Positions 62,219 through 64,000 of a DNA stretch of 64,000 nt are shown here, in pieces. The notes below the pieces were generated by a model that saw nothing but the letters and a program-made list of their open reading frames with translations, did not search any database and was not told the DNA's origin. Origin of the DNA: Polyangia bacterium. GTDB taxonomy: Bacteria > Myxococcota_A > Polyangia > Nannocystales > Nannocystaceae. The stretch covers positions 1-64,000 of the forward strand of contig JAUIKS010000027.1 of assembly GCA_030430565.1 (NCBI GenBank), written 5' to 3'. Both the position numbers and the translations under genes were made by a program. The number at the start of each line of letters is the position of its first letter. The first letter of the stretch is position 1.

Positions 62219-63322
62219 ATGTCCATGCTGCACCGGATGCGCCTCGCGTATCGCGTGGTCCGGAGGGTCTTCGGAGTCCGCGTCGCGCCGCTGCTGACGG
62301 GCGTGCTGTTCGGGGTCCTGCGCGGCGCCGTCGCCGTGTTCATGGGCCTCGACGCGCTCTTCGTCGGGCGCCTGCGCCGGACCGCGATCACGCGCCCGAT
62401 CGTGATCGTCGGCTCGCCGCGCACCGGCACCACCTTCCTGCAGCGCTTCCTGCATCGGACCGGCGTCGGCTCGGGGATGCAGCTGTGGCGCATGCTCTAC
62501 CCCTCGGTGATCCTGCAGAAGCTCCTGCGGCCGCTGCTGCCGCTGCTCGAGCGCGTGAGCCCGGCCCGGCACCACTCGACGGTCGCGCACGCGACCAGCC
62601 TGACCTCGGTCGAGACCGACGACGCCGGCATCTTCCTGCGCTTCTTCGACGGCTTCTTCCTGTACGGCTTCTTCTTGGCATGGGACGACGAGGAGCACCG
62701 CGGGATCGTCGACCCGGCCGTGCGCGACACGAGCGCGCGCGACTACGACTGGCTCGAGGCGGTCTGGCGGCGCAACCTCGCGGCCACCGGGGGCGCGCGC
62801 GTGGTCGCCAAGATGTTCTCGCTGTCGACGCGCATGCAGGGCTTCTTCGACCGCTTCCCCGACGCGCGCGTGCTCTACATGCTGCGCGACCCGGTCGACG
62901 TCATCCCCTCGGGGATGAGCCTCGTGACGGGGGTGCTCGACAAGCGCTTCGGCGTCTGGTCGCTGCCCGAGGCGACGCGCCGGCGTTACCTCGATCGCCT
63001 CTACGAGGCCTTCGTCGAGCTGCTGCGGCGCTTTCACGACGACTACACCGGCGGCGTGATCGACCGCGAGCGCGTGTACCTGGTCCGCTACGACCGGATG
63101 ATGCGCGAGTTCGAAGTCGTGATGGACGAGATCCTAGCGCACGTCGGCACGCCGAAGGACGACGCGCTGGAGGCCGCGATCCGTGAGCAGGCCGAGAAGC
63201 AGCGCGCCTACGCGAGCAAGCACAAGTACAGCCTCGAGAAGTTCGGCCTCGACCGCGCGAGGATCGAGCGCGACTGCGCGTTCATGTACGAGACCTTCGG
63301 GATCCCGAGGCGCGAGGACTAG
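62219..63322 (+). CDS. PAPS-dependent sulfotransferase
   Basis: 367 aa. N-terminal hydrophobic region (GVLFGVLRGAVAVFMGL, possible membrane association). The 5' PAPS loop is IVIVGSPRTGTTFLQRFLH, the 3' phosphate-binding motif is ARVLYMLRDPVDVIPSGMSL, and catalytic features are typical of the sulfotransferase_3/stf0 group. Transfers sulfate from PAPS to a hydroxyl or amine. Immediately after KAS III, so the acceptor may be a lipid or ketide made by that enzyme. No thioesterase or PKS in the window. Confidence 0.87.
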   Translation: MSMLHRMRLAYRVVRRVFGVRVAPLLTGVLFGVLRGAVAVFMGLDALFVGRLRRTAITRPIVIVGSPRTGTTFLQRFLHRTGVGSGMQLWRMLYPSVILQKLLRPLLPLLERVSPARHHSTVAHATSLTSVETDDAGIFLRFFDGFFLYGFFLAWDDEEHRGIVDPAVRDTSARDYDWLEAVWRRNLAATGGARVVAKMFSLSTRMQGFFDRFPDARVLYMLRDPVDVIPSGMSLVTGVLDKRFGVWSLPEATRRRYLDRLYEAFVELLRRFHDDYTGGVIDRERVYLVRYDRMMREFEVVMDEILAHVGTPKDDALEAAIREQAEKQRAYASKHKYSLEKFGLDRARIERDCAFMYETFGIPRRED

Positions 63323-63338
63323 CTGCGGCGAGCTCGGG

Positions 63339-64000
63339 CTAACCTGTCCGAAACGCCTGCTCGAAGGGCCGCCGGGTGACCTGGCGCTTGGAGCTGTCGA
63401 CGATCGCGAAGACGACGCGGGCGAAGGCGTCGGCGAACGCCCCCTCGCTGTGAAACAGCGCCTCCGCGAACCACGACGCGACCTCGCGCGGGTCGTGCTG
63501 GAACACGCCGCAGCCCCAGGCGCCGAGCACGAGCGTCTCGTGGCCGCGGGTGTAGGCGAGCGCGAGGACCTTGGCGATCCGGGTCCGCATGACCTCCGCG
63601 ATCCGCCGGCGGTCGCGTCGCTGCTTGCTGCGGACGACGCCGGCGTTGACGGCCGGCGAGGTGACGAACGAGGCCAGCTGGATCGACGGCAGCAGCGCGT
63701 CGTGATCGTCGCGGAACACCGGGACCTTGGGCGAGTAGAGCATGTTGTCGCTGTAGAGCGCGTCGCGGCGGACGCGGTGCGGGCGGTACATGCCCTCGTG
63801 CGGCGCGATGCAGGGGTACAGCCCGGTCGCGCGCGCGAGGCTCTCTTCTTGCCCGCTGCTGCCGCCTGAGAACCCGCCGCCCGGATTGCGCGCCGAGGCG
63901 AAGTTGAGGCACAGCGGATCCTTGAGGCCCTCGGTCTCGATCAGCCGGCGCGCGGCGGCCAGGGTCGTCTCGCCCGTGACCTCGAAGCGCGTCGCCGGGA
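63339..64000 (-). CDS. bacterial poly(ADP-ribose) glycohydrolase (TIGR02452/DUF2263), partial
   Basis: The C-terminal 219 codons are present; the start lies beyond the right edge. The catalytic macro-domain signature is visible on the minus strand: NFASARNPGGGFSGG then QEESLARATGLY, i.e. the GGG-x(6-8)-QEE PARG motif. The rest (MLYSPKVPVFRDD, LVLGAWGCGVFQHDP) is typical of the bacterial-type PARG. Removes ADP-ribose polymers or units from protein or DNA. Convergent with the sulfotransferase, 16 bp apart. Confidence 0.85.
   Translation of the reverse strand, partial: PATRFEVTGETTLAAARRLIETEGLKDPLCLNFASARNPGGGFSGGSSGQEESLARATGLYPCIAPHEGMYRPHRVRRDALYSDNMLYSPKVPVFRDDHDALLPSIQLASFVTSPAVNAGVVRSKQRRDRRRIAEVMRTRIAKVLALAYTRGHETLVLGAWGCGVFQHDPREVASWFAEALFHSEGAFADAFARVVFAIVDSSKRQVTRRPFEQAFRTG

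Noticed and set aside
61239..63322. Complete olefin synthase (OLS) type pathway
   Set aside because: KAS III and sulfotransferase are separate proteins and neither a PKS module nor a thioesterase is visible.

Overview
The window looks like chromosome of a predatory myxobacterium (Myxococcota), most like the Nannocystaceae group (Nannocystis, Plesiocystis, Enhygromyxa). The grounds are very high GC with long antisense shadow frames, and an unusually large share of secreted lipoproteins with Ser/Thr/Gly-rich or (Gly-Asp)n linkers and Cys-rich or beta-propeller domains. There is also a single RRM-type Gly-rich RNA-binding protein, a MerR-TPR fusion and a PspA/YbjN pair. This is a judgement from gene style, not from a marker gene. 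I see no phage, integrase, transposase, CRISPR array or rRNA.

Layout. 1-715: a minus-strand tandem array of seven tRNA-like genes, all with anticodon CAT, cut by the left edge. 1.2-10.5 kb: mostly secreted or lipoprotein genes (YajG-like, IgGFc-binding-like, VanX-like dipeptidase, cytochrome-like), plus a NUDIX hydrolase and a 2OG-Fe(II) dioxygenase. 10.7-14.7 kb: a three-gene molybdenum hydroxylase operon (2Fe-2S, Mo and FAD subunits) whose FAD subunit carries the extra Cys loop of 4-hydroxybenzoyl-CoA reductase. 14.9-24 kb: a TRAP-like phosphatase relative that has lost metal ligands, a small winged-helix regulator with its operator on its own start codon, a glycerophosphodiester phosphodiesterase, a caspase-like lipoprotein, a Stig1/DUF1554 lipoprotein and two gene remnants. 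24.8-29.8 kb: a translationally coupled three-gene secreted cassette (704-aa lipoprotein, vitellogenin-N/HEAT-like protein, metzincin lipoprotein). 30-34.3 kb: small membrane proteins, a LIC_10091-like protein, a propeller lipoprotein, an oxidoreductase remnant and an MTH1-like NUDIX enzyme. 35-40 kb: a YyaL/SSP411 protein, a double-globin/P-domain lipoprotein and the RRM protein. 40.3-50 kb: CocE-type hydrolase, AI-2E-type transporter, carotenoid oxygenase, thiolase, cupin lipoprotein and DUF3604 lipoprotein. 50-56.7 kb: S24-like protease, sigma-like and receiver-domain proteins, glutathione synthetase, MerR-TPR and a GH3-like adenylating enzyme. 56.8-60.3 kb: envelope genes (YbjN/CesT-PspA; UppS-CdsA). 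60.7-64 kb: Fis-type HTH protein, KAS III, sulfotransferase and a bacterial PARG running off the right edge.

How it works together. Clear operons are few: hcrC-A-B-like (14705 to 10713), the ATGA-coupled cassette 24770-29846, 53157-54886, ybjN-pspA (58157 to 56856), uppS-cdsA (58417-60032) and KAS III-sulfotransferase (61239-63322). Most other genes stand alone and often converge with gaps of under 20 bp. Two promoter regions 29.5 kb apart carry the same palindrome (ATGTCT-N4-AGACAT), and two intergenic regions 38 kb apart share a diverged repeat of about 110-125 bp.
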